Shown one piece after another: positions 1-46,249 of a stretch of 64,000 nucleotides of DNA; within the stretch, counting starts at the first letter, position 1; each line of letters begins with the position of its first letter. The stretch is from Mastigias papua (taxonomy: Eukaryota > Cnidaria > Scyphozoa > Rhizostomeae > Mastigiidae). Below the pieces are notes generated by a model. It was given only the letters and a program-made list of their open reading frames with translations, had not been told where the DNA came from and did no database searches. The position numbers and the translations under genes are program-made. The stretch lies in contig OZ025272.1 in assembly GCA_964019165.1 (NCBI GenBank), forward strand, positions 10,631,856 to 10,695,855, read 5' to 3'.

Positions 1-33120
<33,120 letters not shown>

Positions 33121-33139
33121 GAGAAAACCATCGAGAACA

Positions 33140-33592
33140 AAGTGGGTGTGAAGCAAACTAACAAGGAAGCCCAATATAACCTAGAAAGGATGATGTTGAG
33201 AGGAGGGAGATGTAATAAGACAAGGGGCTACATAAAAAATAGTATAGAGAAGCATAACTAAATGAAAGAAAAAACCATGACGTAAAATAAAAATAGGAGA
33301 ATAAATAGTGAGTGATAAATAGTGAGTACATATAAAATAAACCAGCCATCTCCAATAAATAATGACACTATGCGTCTACTCCCTTAAAATTAAGCCCTCG
33401 GAGTGTGAAATTGTCCAGCTCACTATTTATTCTCCTCGTTTTATTTTATGTCATGGTTTTTACTTTCATTTAGTTATGCTTCTCTATACTATAGTATATG
33501 TAGCCCCTTTTCTTATTATATCTCCCTCCTCTCAACATATAAGATCATATTGGGTTCCCTTTTTATTTTGTTTCACACCACTTTGTCCTCAC
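33140..33592. repeat. Inverted repeat, about 170-bp arms
   Basis: Left-arm phrases such as AGCATAACTAAATGAAAG and CATGACGTAAAATAAAA reappear as complements in the right arm (CTTTCATTTAGTTATGCT, TTTTATTTTATGTCATG). Arms diverge by scattered substitutions and small gaps; the spacer is about 110 bp. Confidence 0.75.
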
Positions 33593-33926
33593 ATTGTTGA
33601 TACATAGCCAACACGAAGATTTCTTTTTAAGCTTATTATATATTAACTAACACTCTTATGTTTAATCCTTCGTTAGGATTATTGCGTAGAAACTGCACAT
33701 CTGATTAGATTTGCATTGACCGATTTGGCAGATCTTCCCACGTGAGCTAGTCGTGATTTAAACAAGTCCTATATTAGATTCCAACTTAGCATCTCCGCTT
33801 GGGCTCGTTGTTTTCTCTAAATACATCTTCTATCTTTAGAATAAGGTCATGTATTTACGGCTGAAAGAATTATCTATGCACCCATATATACGATTTGACA
33901 TTTAGATTTACCTATGCTATCCAAAT

Positions 33927-34066
<140 letters not shown>

Positions 34067-34179
34067 ACCAATAACAATACAGATAACCTAGGTCTGTACA
34101 GAGTGCTCAATACTTACGTAGAGCTGTTCATAAGGAAAAGCAGAAATCAAACACGCATTATAGCTACAACGCGTTTGTG

Positions 34180-34465
<286 letters not shown>

Positions 34466-34789
34466 ATGTAGTTAGCACTCAGACAGCTACAAGCACTATG
34501 AAATTTTCGAAATAATAAATAGAGACCACTTAGGAAACGTCACAAACCGGCACAAGCCGGCTCAAGCCTTCATAAGTTATACATATATACTGAAAATAAC
34601 TATAAAATCCGAATATGAAGTACTAAATTGATTTACACTTTAGAGAATGAAGCATCACAAATCGAATTGTCATTTCCCCTCTGTTACCAGATTTTGAAGA
34701 AAGGTTTTTAATTTTGAGGTAATTTTGATGTAATTTTGAGGTAATTTTGAGGAAAGATTTTGAGGAGAGGTTTTACCTAGAAATTTAGG

Positions 34790-35520
34790 CTGAAAAGGGT
34801 TTGCAAGAAATCTGCAAAAGTATACTTAGGAATGCACGGGAAATCATCTGGAGTCCTTTTCTTGGTCTAGTATGTACTATCGCAGAGTGTACCCCCTTCA
34901 GTGCCAATTTGAGAGTTCAAACATCAACAGCTATAGATGTTAGAGCTGGAAACCTCATGTACGTATTTCAGCATCCATAAGTTTTTCGCATTAGACAAAT
35001 GAACCTATTGGCACTTTATTGCTGTATTTGAAAAAATCCCGACCAAGCTCTTCAATATTCCTGCTTTTCCTGTAAAATCCTGTATTGTCGACCATTAGTA
35101 ATATGTTCTTTTTCAGTTCAAAGATGCAGTGATAAGTCTTTCTCTGAGTATCAGATACAATTTGTCTCACTCTGGTGCAATGATTAGCCACTTGCAAGCA
35201 TTTTTATGATTTTTATGTTTCAGGTTACATGGATAGAGTATTCAGCGAGACAATTTCAAGCATCTTCCAATGTTGATACTGATTTCATGGAAAAAGGATG
35301 TCTAATACTAGGGGAATGTTCAATTAACATTGAATAAGTATGCTGTGCTCAGATTGACTTCAGCCTATAATCGGATAAATGAGTTAAATTGGAAACATGA
35401 TGGCAGAATCTGCTATACAATGCAATCCCGACACATCATACGGCATGCGTTAAACTGATACCCTTCAAATGTCAGTGTTAGGTTGACAGCATGGTATCAG
35501 CAGAGTGGAATGTTTTGCCT
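34790..35520 (-). repeat. Unclassified dispersed repeat, copy A
   Basis: The minus strand matches copy B at 40920-41470 over several blocks, for example AATGCTTGCAAGTGGCTAAT, CTGATACTCAGAGAAA and TTGAACTGAAAAAGAACATA. The two copies are inverted relative to each other about 6 kb apart and diverged. No protein domain recognised. Confidence 0.65.
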
Positions 35521-36036
35521 TAAAATCAAAAAGAATTCTTTTATTTTTAGCCCTCTCTTCCATTAAAACGAGCTACATTTACAGTGAAGAGTTAGGCACT
35601 ACTAAAAAAAGTTATCGCCATGCTTTCAATAACTTTCTAGCAGGATAAAAATTCACAATGTGGTTTGAAAATGCAGATTGCATGTTCTTAGCTATAATCA
35701 AACAGGGCTTGACCCAAGAGATATCAAAAGGCAAAATAAGGTCACAAATTTGAAATGCGAAAAAATACTGTCAAAAAGTGACCCCCCCCCCCCACTTATA
35801 ACATACTGTCTGCCATCGCTTTTATTTTTATTTATTTTAAAAATATTTACCCTGGGATACAATTCAGTTAAGTATATCAACTGCTTTCCAATTTTCCCAG
35901 CAAAACAAAAATAAAGGAATTCTAATTAAACTTACAATAATTTCTAATTAAAAAGCTACAAAAACACGTAAAATGAAAATGAAAAACGAAAGTCTTACGA
36001 ATGCGAATGCAAACAAGCTTTCCTTGAATAATAATA

Positions 36037-37741
36037 TCAACTTAATGCTTTTAGTTTCGTTTTGAATGACTGAATCGAAGGGGCTAACTTCACTTCCGAG
36101 TCGAGTTTATTCCATACGTTGTCTCCGCGAAACGCAAATGATTTTTTGCCATAGGCTGTTCTCATTTGTGGTACAGCAAGATTGCATTTGGTATTGCGTT
36201 GAACCTTGGTATGAACATCAGACAATTTAGAGAAAATTTTACCTAGGTTTTCAGGTGCAAGGTCATTCAAAGATTTATACACCATTGTACAATTCTCTTG
36301 ATTGATTAATTTTTCAATTGACGGCCACCCAAGCCGCTGCAATAGAGGAGCAGCTGGAGTGTCAAAAGGGCCACCTGTAACAATTCTAGCAGCTCTGTTC
36401 TGTAATTTCTGCAGGGTATTCAGTTTCGTTGCCCCGCAACCTCCCTAAACAGAGCAACAATAACTGAAATGTGGTTGAACAATACTAAGATACATATTCC
36501 TTAATGTACCCTCTTGTACATAGTGTTTTGCATACTTCAAAAGTCCTATAGGTCTAGAGATCTTCTTCTGTGTATATTTGACATTGCTCTCCCATTTTAG
36601 ATTATCATCGATCATGAGACCAAGATATTTAGTTTCCTTTACAAGATCAATATCATTTCCATTTACCCGAAAATGAGGAATCTGTACCGTTGGTGTATAA
36701 ATCTTCCGCAACTTTTGCGACGATCCAATGATCATGGCCTGAGTCTTGACAACATTCATGGAAAGCTTGTTACCTTGTAACCATTTCTCGAGGCTGTCAA
36801 GTTCTGCATTGACAACAGCATCAATCTCTTCAATTCTATCGGAAGAGAACGAAATTGCTGTATCATCCGCATACATTGTTGCTTTTGCGCGCTTCAATGC
36901 ATAAGGTAGATCATTAATGTAAATCAAAAATAGAAGCGGTCCAAGGCAGGAACCTTGAGGTACCCCTATGTTGATTTTAGCAGGATTAGAGCTGATACCG
37001 TTGACCCTGCAGAACTGCCTGCGATTATCTAAGTATGAGCTGAACCACTGGTGTCCAAGACCGTCAATTCCGTAAAGGCGCATCTTATTCAGAAGAATTT
37101 ATGGTCCACTGTATCAAAGGCTTTCTTTAGAACAATGAAAATCATGGCGGTAAATTTCCCTCTGTCAATATTTACGTACCAGTCATTGGTACAGTTAAGT
37201 AAACAAGAGACAACCGAATGTATATTATGGAAACCATACTGATCTTTAAATAAGTGCTTGTTGGAATCTAGATACTCGTACAGTTGATCATATATGAACT
37301 TTTCGAATAACCTAGAAAGTACTGGTAGCACAGAGATTGGTCAATAATTCGACCTAATCTCAGTTGATCCATTTTTAAAGATGGGAGTAACACGCGCTAG
37401 TTTCCAGCTGTCAGGAAATATTCCTGACTCAATTGACATATTATAGATTTTACAAAGAGTATGTGAGATAACTGGAAACGCAATTTTGATGAAATGACTT
37501 GCAATACCGTCGGGCCCAAAGCCGAATGAAATCTTCATTTTCTTGAGAGCCTTATCTACAGAACCGGAAAAACGGTCTTGAACTGGAAACTCGTATCTTC
37601 TTTATTGATGTTATATTCATTCGAAAGTAAGGGATTGGGCTGCTGCGATATATGGTCACTAAGCTTTTTACCTATGCTACAAAAGAAATTATTCATCGAT
37701 TGAGCTATTTCATTGTTCATCGCTGGAAACAATGTGGACAA
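36037..37741 (-). pseudogene. Degenerate LINE reverse transcriptase (CR1/jockey-like)
   Basis: Pieces of one reverse transcriptase lie in order in at least two frames with stops between them. FGPDGIASHFIK and SWKLARVTPIFKNG mark the start of the core, KKAFDTVDHKFF motif A, GVPQGSCLGPLLFLIYINDLP motif B, and ATMYADDTAI the catalytic box. The C-terminal tail has the LINE pattern ending NVWNKLDSEVKLAPSIQSFK. No endonuclease is seen, so it is 5'-truncated. Frameshifts near 37085 and 37550 and stops near 37335 and 36445 disable it. Confidence 0.85.
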
Positions 37742-37994
37742 TTATGAGGACGTTTTTGAAAGGTACATACTCCTTGTAGCCTTCCTGAGGACAATGACTA
37801 TTGCTTGCTGGGCCATGTGGATGCAGCAGTTTCAGTATTCTAACTTTTTCCCATGTTATTTGAATCCATTACAGCTAACAACCAAAGCCTAATAAAAGCG
37901 CATGTTGCCTACTCAATACAATTCAATTTAACTGCGATTTCTCTAAATGGTAGTGCTGCATAGATGGAATGGTCTATAGATGGAGTATACCTTA

Positions 37995-38400
37995 ACTCAT
38001 GAGATTTTCGCGCGAGTTTAAATTTCGCGCGTCTTTTTTCGCGCATTCGATTTTCGGGCACATCTAATTTTCGTGCACACAGTAGTGAGGGAAAACAATA
38101 TGAGACACTTCACATGCAACTCTACATATATTTTTCACATTTTTCACGTTCGCTCTACGATAAGATACATTGACCTAGTGATGACGCATGAAACGTTACA
38201 CGGACAATGCCCTAAAAAATTGAAAGATCGAGTAACATGCAGATACTCTTGTTTTTCCATGTTTGCAATTTCGCGCAATCAAATTTCCGCGCACCTCGTG
38301 AAAGGAAATATATCGCGCACATTAAGTTTTTGCTCAAACAAAATGCGCGAAAATTACATATTTACGCGCAAACAATTAGTCGTGCAGCCCAGCTGCGCAA
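37995..38400. repeat. TTTCGCGC-rich repeat element
   Basis: Copies of TTCGCGC, GCGCGAAA and similar phrases recur at both ends of this stretch (TTTTCGCGCGAGTTTAAATTTCG on the left, ATGCGCGAAAATTACATATTTAC on the right), while the surroundings are AT-rich. Likely a MITE-like element with subterminal repeats; ends not defined. Confidence 0.5.
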
Positions 38401-38414
38401 AAATGTCATGAAGT

Positions 38415-38770
38415 AAGGTAATGGTTATTACTAAGTTATTTTGGTCCCTGAGAAGCAACTACAAGGACAGTACTTCCAACTTTGAAGAACTGTTACTTAA
38501 AAGTGACAAAATGTCTGTTCACCAAAGGAATTTACAGTTATTCCTTGCGGAGATTTATAAAACCGTAAGCAACTTAAGTCCATGTTGTATTGCAGAAGTA
38601 TCCGTTACCAAAGATGTGTCAAATAACATTTGTGGCAGTAGTAATCTTGTTTTGCCTAAAGCTAGGACGAATTTTTATGGCATTGATACTGTCAGGCTTG
38701 TTGGTCAAACATTATGGCTGACTCTGCTACAAGAAATAAAAAGATCCAAACATTGAAGATATTTAAACCA
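38415..38770 (+). pseudogene. LINE C-terminal fragment
   Basis: The reading SNYKDSTSNFEELL, SVHQRNLQLFLAEIYK and NLSPCCIAEV matches the tail found downstream of reverse transcriptase in many animal LINEs (the 'siH.RNlq.La.EiyK...sP' pattern). TNFYGIDTVRLVG follows. Only the tail is present. Confidence 0.7.
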
Positions 38771-38904
38771 AATATGTCGATGAAAACTTTTGAATGCAGC
38801 TTTAAATTGTACAAAACTTTTATTTCATATTTGTCTTTTAAAACTTTAAAACTGTTTGTATACATTTTAATTAGTGAATGGTCTGTTGGTGCTACAGAAC
38901 TTCA

Positions 38905-39520
38905 TTATAGCACGAAAAAAGGCAACATTTTTTAGACATACTGAAAAGCTTTTTTTCGCTTGACACTCTTCCCAATAGAAACATCAGACGACGACCGAAA
39001 GGTGAACTGAAATATATAGCCAGTTACTGATGCATGTGATATGACGAATAATGTGTCCAGTTAGCCGTATGATTGGCCACTCGGCACCTATTCACCATTG
39101 TTTACTTGAAGAGTCCAAGTGAGAAAATGTACTCTTTTTGTTTATACAAGACGGGGTTTTGAGTCTTAATGTAAACTGATTCCACAACAGTTAAATGCAA
39201 GGATGATCTTAGTACTTGCCCAATGATCCGAAAGTTATCGTCTGAATCTGTTCTGTCGCATTCTGGATTTTTGATGAGATGTGGCCGAATCACTTTTCAT
39301 TTTAGAATTAGAGTTTTACATATATGAGGTGGCTGTCCACTCATTGTGTTGTTTTTCTTCCAGATCTATGCTTGTGGAAACATGTTGCATTATTCTGTCC
39401 GCTAGTCTCTGCGTAGTGCACCTTTCGGTCGTTATCCGAGGTTTCATACTCTGACTAGTATCGGACGAAAACACAGCCTTCAGTATGTCTAAAAATGTTG
39501 CCCCTTTTTCGTGCTGTAAC
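38905..39520. repeat. Inverted repeat, about 100-bp arms
   Basis: The left arm (ATAGCACGAAAAAAGGCAAC, TTAGACATACTGAA, CGACCGAAAGGTG) is complemented in the right arm (CACCTTTCGGTCG, TTCAGTATGTCTAA, TTGCCCCTTTTTCGTGC). Spacer about 400 bp. Confidence 0.72.
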
Positions 39521-39776
39521 ACTGTAATTATTTTTATGCTATTACCTCTGCTGACTTTAAATAAATCATTTAATACGTATTATTGTTATTTTTTCCACCG
39601 ATCAACGTGATGAATATTGGTGAAAAAGATTACAAGTTCTTGTACCAGATACTGTATTTACCACCTTGCGTATACTTTGACTCCAGAACATTCCTCAACT
39701 AAAGTAACTCTCTTTTATGTCAGCAAGAAAGAGTAAAGAGCCTCAAGAATCTCTACAACAATCCTTATGACATTGG

Positions 39777-39780
<4 letters not shown>

Positions 39781-39808
<28 letters not shown>

Positions 39809-39839
39809 CATACATACATACATACATACATACATACAT
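39781..39839. repeat. (TACA)n microsatellite
   Basis: About 59 bp of tetranucleotide TACA/CATA repeat. Confidence 0.95.
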
Positions 39840-40919
39840 TTGCTATTTGTTAAAACAGGTTGCCTAAAAACGCAACTATAAAGCTGATGTGGACCTGCTG
39901 TCTACTAAAATAAATAAAACGTTTTACAAAAAATTCCTGACAGTTGTAAAAAGCGTTTCAAATCGTGCTACAATACGGACTGTAAGAACTAATAATAAAT
40001 AAAATATCTCTGTTTGTTCTGTATCAAACAGGCTTCCTTGTTGAAAGATACCGAATTTAGAAGTTTCTTCATACTTTTCAACTCGTTCTTAAAAGGGTCT
40101 ATTCCTTTGATACTTCTTAAAGTTTATGGGTAATGTGCTCCATAGCAACGGACCTCTCCATCTGATTGACGTTCTTCCAATTTCTCTCGAGCACCTTGGT
40201 AACTCGAATGACAAGCTGTCTCTTGAGCGAGTCAATTTTCTACTAAAATGGTTTAGGTTTAGAAGCCATTGGTCATTCTATGCTACATGCCACGACACTT
40301 CACCACAAGAATCTGCATATGGAGGAAGATAGAAGGGATAGCAAGACCTAACACAAACCAAACCCTCTCAGTCAATGCAGCGCAAAGTTTCGCAATGAAA
40401 GGGTTATGGGAATGATGGCCAACTCCATCTGCAATAGAGAGCTTGAAATAGACTTGCCATAGCTTGTAGCATAGAATGAGTAATGGCTCCTAAACCAAAG
40501 CCATTTTGATGAATGCAGAGATTGATGAAATTCTTCTAATGTACAGCAGTAAGGAGGGGTTACTAAACTTTTTTTACAGGAGCCAGATGACTAAAAGAGT
40601 GACGGGCGTAGCCCAAATAATCGTTCTGCTCTATACTTGCAAGTCAGAACGAGAGCTCTTAGAGAAGGATGCAATAATAAAAGGAAAAAGACAAAGACAC
40701 AATAACACGAACCGTGAAAGAATGCGAAAAACTGGAACCAATAGAAACATAAAGACAACATTTTGCATACCACTACGTAACCATAAAACGTATTGTACAA
40801 CTAGCACGCTAACGTCAAGTACCATCAGCGGGCTGGCAGAATGCTGTTACGAGTCGCATCTGGCTCGCTGGCCATAGTTTGGTAGCCCCTGTTATAAGAA
40901 AAAAGCTTAAACATAAAAG
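39840..40919. other. No gene seen apart from a LINE tail
   Basis: Holds the LINE tail at 40078-40290. The rest, including a 123-codon plus-strand ORF at 40506-40877, shows no recognisable protein or repeat. Confidence 0.55.
40078..40290 (-). pseudogene. LINE C-terminal fragment
   Basis: The minus strand reads LTRSRDSLSFELPRCSR then SIRWRGPLLWSTLPINFKK, the common LINE tail pattern (R.GP.lW..LP). A TAA stop soon after suggests decay. Confidence 0.6.
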
Positions 40920-41470
40920 AAATATTGTAGATTTTAAGGCACAACATTCTACTGTACGGATGCCATGCTTTCAAGCTATCACTGATGTTTGAAGGGCATC
41001 AGTTTAACAAATGCCCGTATGATGTGTCGAGATTGCATTGTATATCAGATTATGCCATCATGTTCCCTAATTTAACTGATTTTATGTGGAAAAAATGCTT
41101 GCAAGTGGCTAATCATTGCACATGAGTGGAGCAAATTGCATCTGATACTCAGAGAAAAACTGATCACTGCATCTTTGAACTGAAAAAGAACATATTAATA
41201 CTGGTCGATAATACGGGACTTTACCGGAAAAACAGGAAAATTGAGGAATTTGGTAGGGATTTTGTCATATGGACTCTAACCCCCAAAACTGTTGGTTTTT
41301 AGACTCTTAAAATTGATACTGAAGGGGGCCCATATTCAATGCGTGATAGCACATACTAGACCAAGAAACGGACCCCTTATGACCTCTCCTGCGTTCCTAA
41401 GTATGATCTGGTAGGTTTCTTGCCATCAAAACCGGTTAAGGTGTAGACCAATTGTTTGAACTGCTTAGAA
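40920..41470 (+). repeat. Unclassified dispersed repeat, copy B
   Basis: Plus-strand partner of copy A (34790-35520). Shares CGTATGATGTGTCG, ATTGCATTGTATA and the blocks given there. Confidence 0.65.
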
Positions 41471-41847
41471 AAATGGGTCCCTCAACTTCCCTGAACCTTT
41501 AATTTTTTATTACTTCTTACATTTAATATATCTAGCTATAGTGAAAAGAAGAAACAAATCTGAGTTGGATGGTTCACGGGTGGATACTTAAGCACTCAGG
41601 AGTTGTAATCTCTAAGAAATTCTAACACATTGTATATTGAAAGCGCTTGAAAAAGTATGTTTGCATCAAATTTAATGCGTGACATTCGTTGACCATCAAG
41701 CTGAGTAGGATTGTTCTTTCAGTTACACGCACTGTCCTGAAAGGCCATTAAGTTTAACGTATAAGGTCATCACGCGAGATTTTGAGACAATTTGGAGATA
41801 AACACCCTGAATGCTTCGAACGTTGTAAGACGGCCGCAATGATCTCT

Positions 41848-41998
41848 ATGTTCCTTTTTTTCCCTTAGTCTTCTTGCTTCTTTTCCTTCTTTCATTTTCT
41901 TTCCTCCTTACCGTCTCTCATTTTTCTTTCATACTTTCAACTCTCATTTTTCCTTCTCTCTTTATTTATCTCATCTTTCTGTCTTCCTCTCCTTTGCA
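41848..41998. repeat. Pyrimidine-rich tract
   Basis: About 150 bp of almost only C and T on the plus strand, with CTTTC and TTCTT runs. Confidence 0.85.
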
Positions 41999-42321
41999 AC
42001 TGGAATTTCAGTAGATATTTATAATGTTATATTTATTTATTTTTCCCTATTTAGAGAGAGCCGTTTTGCAACTTTGATCCTTGATTAGAGACTTAATAAT
42101 GTTTAGCAGCACATCTCTAATGCACTTAAAGCCCTTTGGAAAAGAATGATAGAGGCAATGAAAGACAATTACAACTGGCAGTTTCTCTCGTGGAGCTCCT
42201 TGACTTTTCAAACCCAAGAACAACTGTGCACTTAATACTATCACCGAATTTATACTCATCGTATTTGCTCCAAGGGAACTATCCCTTCCGAGCCATTTCA
42301 CTTTTCTACTAAAAGATAATA

Positions 42322-42802
42322 CAGTACATCCCCGATTAACCTTGGCTCGATTAACCGTCCCTTTACTATCCGGCCCGGTTATCTTTCGTGTATGAAAATA
42401 AAATGTTGTTATTTGCAACTTAAATCAAATGGGTTCTTCGTCTTCCTCAGATACTACTCGAAAAAGAGTAGTTTTGGCTTTCTACGATAAGCTGAAAGCT
42501 TATGAAATGGTCCACAAAAGTGCCACAGTCACCAAAACCTTGAAAAAGGGAATTTCGACAAGTTTAATGTATAGGACGTGCTGTTTTGGAGCTGTTCCTT
42601 TCTATACTTCAATATAGGTTTAATGAATAGAACAATATCAATTCTACTTGTGCATGATAAGGACACTTTCTAATTATCTTAGCTCTTTTTCTTGTGGATG
42701 ATGCCCAACAGCATAAGTTTGGTTATCCGGCCATTTTGCATTATCCAACACACTTTTAGAAAAGTTGTGTCCAGTAGCGGCTGGATAGTCAATGAAGTAC
42801 TG
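42322..42802 (+). mobile_element. pogo/Tigger-like remnant
   Basis: Ends CAGTACATCCCCGATTAACC and, at the other side, the complement of CAGTACTTCATTGACTATCC, with TA on both outer sides (42320-42321 and 42803-42804). TA target, CAGT start and phrases such as TATCCGG are typical of Tigger elements. A short ORF (42429-42617) starts with a basic segment and LAFYDKLKAYEMVHKSATVT, which resembles the start of a CENP-B/pogo N-terminal helix-turn-helix. No catalytic domain, so non-autonomous. Confidence 0.68.
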
Positions 42803-43640
42803 TAGTTCTGGTGACGTCTGGAAGCGCTATCTGGTACTGTGCAACTACCACAATATCGGAAGAAAAGTTGTATCGGATAGATCATTGCTATCGGATACAA
42901 AAGGCTATCCGGTATCGTGCACCTGAGGCCATAGTTCTTGAGTTTTGGCGCCTTACAGTACGTGGCTTATCCCTTGTGAAGCCTCCAAGATAAGCAAAAC
43001 TAGCGTGCAAAGGTTATGCAAGCAAATTTGTAGCACCCATGAAAATCCAAAGGCATGTATATTGCACGAAAGCTTGTTTATCAGGTCAGTTCTTAGTTAA
43101 TAGTACAATATGTGATACCAAGATTATTTCAGTAATAGGCCTAATGCGAGTGAAGGACTTCAAAATAGGGACTATCCATTACATATTCCTGTAGGCAGTA
43201 CAGGGAACATACGAAACCAAACTTTCATTTACTATGAACTTATAGCAAGAAATTGATTGTTTTTGCTTGAGGTCCTTAACAAGCAGTGGGTTTCATTCTT
43301 TATCCATCCTTTAGAAATAAGTTAAGGCTGTTTTTAACTATACCAGCTTCGAGGATGCTCCAAAAACTTTACATACTTAACTGTGATAAGCAAGGTCTGT
43401 AAGGATAAGATCGGTGTTAAGAGCCTACGTTGCACAAACCCAGGTTGTTATGTGCGCGTTTTTATGTAGCTCAACGTAATTTCGAGCTTTTGAGAATTAT
43501 TTACCGAAGAAAATGATTGGGTAGGCCGGTGTAATGTGGGTCACTTTCTAGGTCTTTTGAATATGACCATCTAATATCTCAGAGAAAGGGCATGTATTCT
43601 CTCAACCAGTCATAGCAGAGCTGGTGGTAACTTACGCTAG
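42803..43640. other. No feature recognised
   Basis: AT-rich sequence without coding signal. Confidence 0.55.
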
Positions 43641-44128
43641 TTTTAATATACAATCTAGGTATGGTGACCCTCCTAGGAGGACTGTGGTTTTGTTTACTTA
43701 AGCCATGTAAACACTCAAGGTAGGGTGACCCTAGGTGGAGGGCTATCTTTGTTGACCTCGATTCGACCTTACTGATGTGGCAGACGAAGTGTCAGAAGGC
43801 AATTGCAAAGCGGTTAAGAATGATAACAAGAAACAAAACTGATTATTGCAGCGCCAAATAGCACTTATTTGCTATTTTAATGTTTATGAAGCTTTCAATG
43901 ATATAGAAGTGACAAATATATCATTGGAAGCTTTCTTGCTCATTCAAAAAGAGACTTAAATCAACTCTGCGAAAATCAATGACAGTTGCAACCATACCAT
44001 TATGCTAGCCCTACCCCTAAGGTGACTCTAGTTCGTTGAGCTGCATGTAAAGTAGGGCTATGTTTTGGCTCCTCTGGAATGGTGACCCTCCTAGGAGGGT
44101 GACCCTACCTCCATGAAAACAGGCCCTA
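43641..44128. repeat. CCTAGG/GGTGACCCT repeat element
   Basis: The phrase GGTGACCCTCCTAGGAGG occurs near 43663 and again near 44090, with a related AGGGTGACCCTAGGTGGAGG between (43724-43743). The right end reads CCATGAAAACAGGCCCTAA, resembling a Harbinger-like terminus (GGGCCTGTTTTCATGG on the other strand). The left end is not defined. Confidence 0.5.
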
Positions 44129-45305
<1,177 letters not shown>

Positions 45306-45732
45306 TTTGAGACAAGCAACAAAGTCGAGAGCGTTTGAATACCTAGTCGAGAGCAGTTGAGAGTAATCAAGAGCAGTAGAGCGAAGCTTGAACGTGTTCA
45401 CAACTTTCATACAACATTTATATTGTTCTAGGCGTTGGTGAGTGTAGGCGAGAGCGTTTGAACACCTCCTCAACTAAAGTCGAGCGTAAGCTTGCGCTGC
45501 ACGTCTAGGCTAACTTACAGTGGACAATGGTCAGTTCACGTCTCTGCAATGGAGATGTACTCTTGTGAAAAAAACGAATATAAGGACAAGAGAGTTTGGG
45601 GACCCGTTGCTCGACAACGCTCGATATCGCTCAACAAAGTTAACCATAGTCGAGAGTAAAGTCGAGAGCGGCTGAACAGGCCTTAAGAACCCTCCTTTCA
45701 TAGCTCAATTTGATATGAGCAAGATGTATAGG

Positions 45733-45835
45733 GGCGAGTGGCCAAGTGGTTAGAGCGCTTGACTGCTGAGTAAGACATCGATGGTTCAAGCCTAACCCTC
45801 GGATCCTAGTTGGGATGCTCGCCCACTGTCCACTT
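45733..45835 (+). repeat. tRNA-Ser-derived SINE, copy 2
   Basis: The head GGGCGAGTGGCCAAGTGGTT with A box TGGCCAAGTGG and a B-box-like GATGGTTCAAGCC, then the body GCTCGCCCACTGTCCAC shared with copy 1. The 3' half cannot fold into a full tRNA. Confidence 0.72.
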
Positions 45836-46249
45836 TGATTTCAGATTGTCCGCACTTATCAAAGAGTATAAAAAAGCAGAGACTTTTATTTCAGCAAAAA
45901 ACTGCCGGATCCTTCTTCAGTGGGTATTCTCTAACGAGGATTGAATCTTGTCGTTTTGGCCTTAGAAACGACTCAATAACATGAAGATTGAAGTGAACAT
46001 ATTATGTTTCCTTGCTTCAAGAAAATCGTTCTTAAAGTATTCGCAATATCCATAGAAATCAAGGAAAACCTTCGTTTGTCAACAGTATAATGCATCTGCT
46101 CACAGAGCAGAGTTACCTCGAAACTTCTTCAGATAGCAGAACATTAGATTTGGCATTCGAAGCTGTCAAAAAATGCGTGGCTTCCCATCAAAACATCGAT
46201 TAAAGATCTATTTTAACAAAAGTTTTTCGCAACAATGTTTAACTTTTCG

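Noticed and set aside
40506..40877. 123-aa plus-strand ORF as a host gene
   Set aside because: No recognisable domain, no splice context, basic and low in information.
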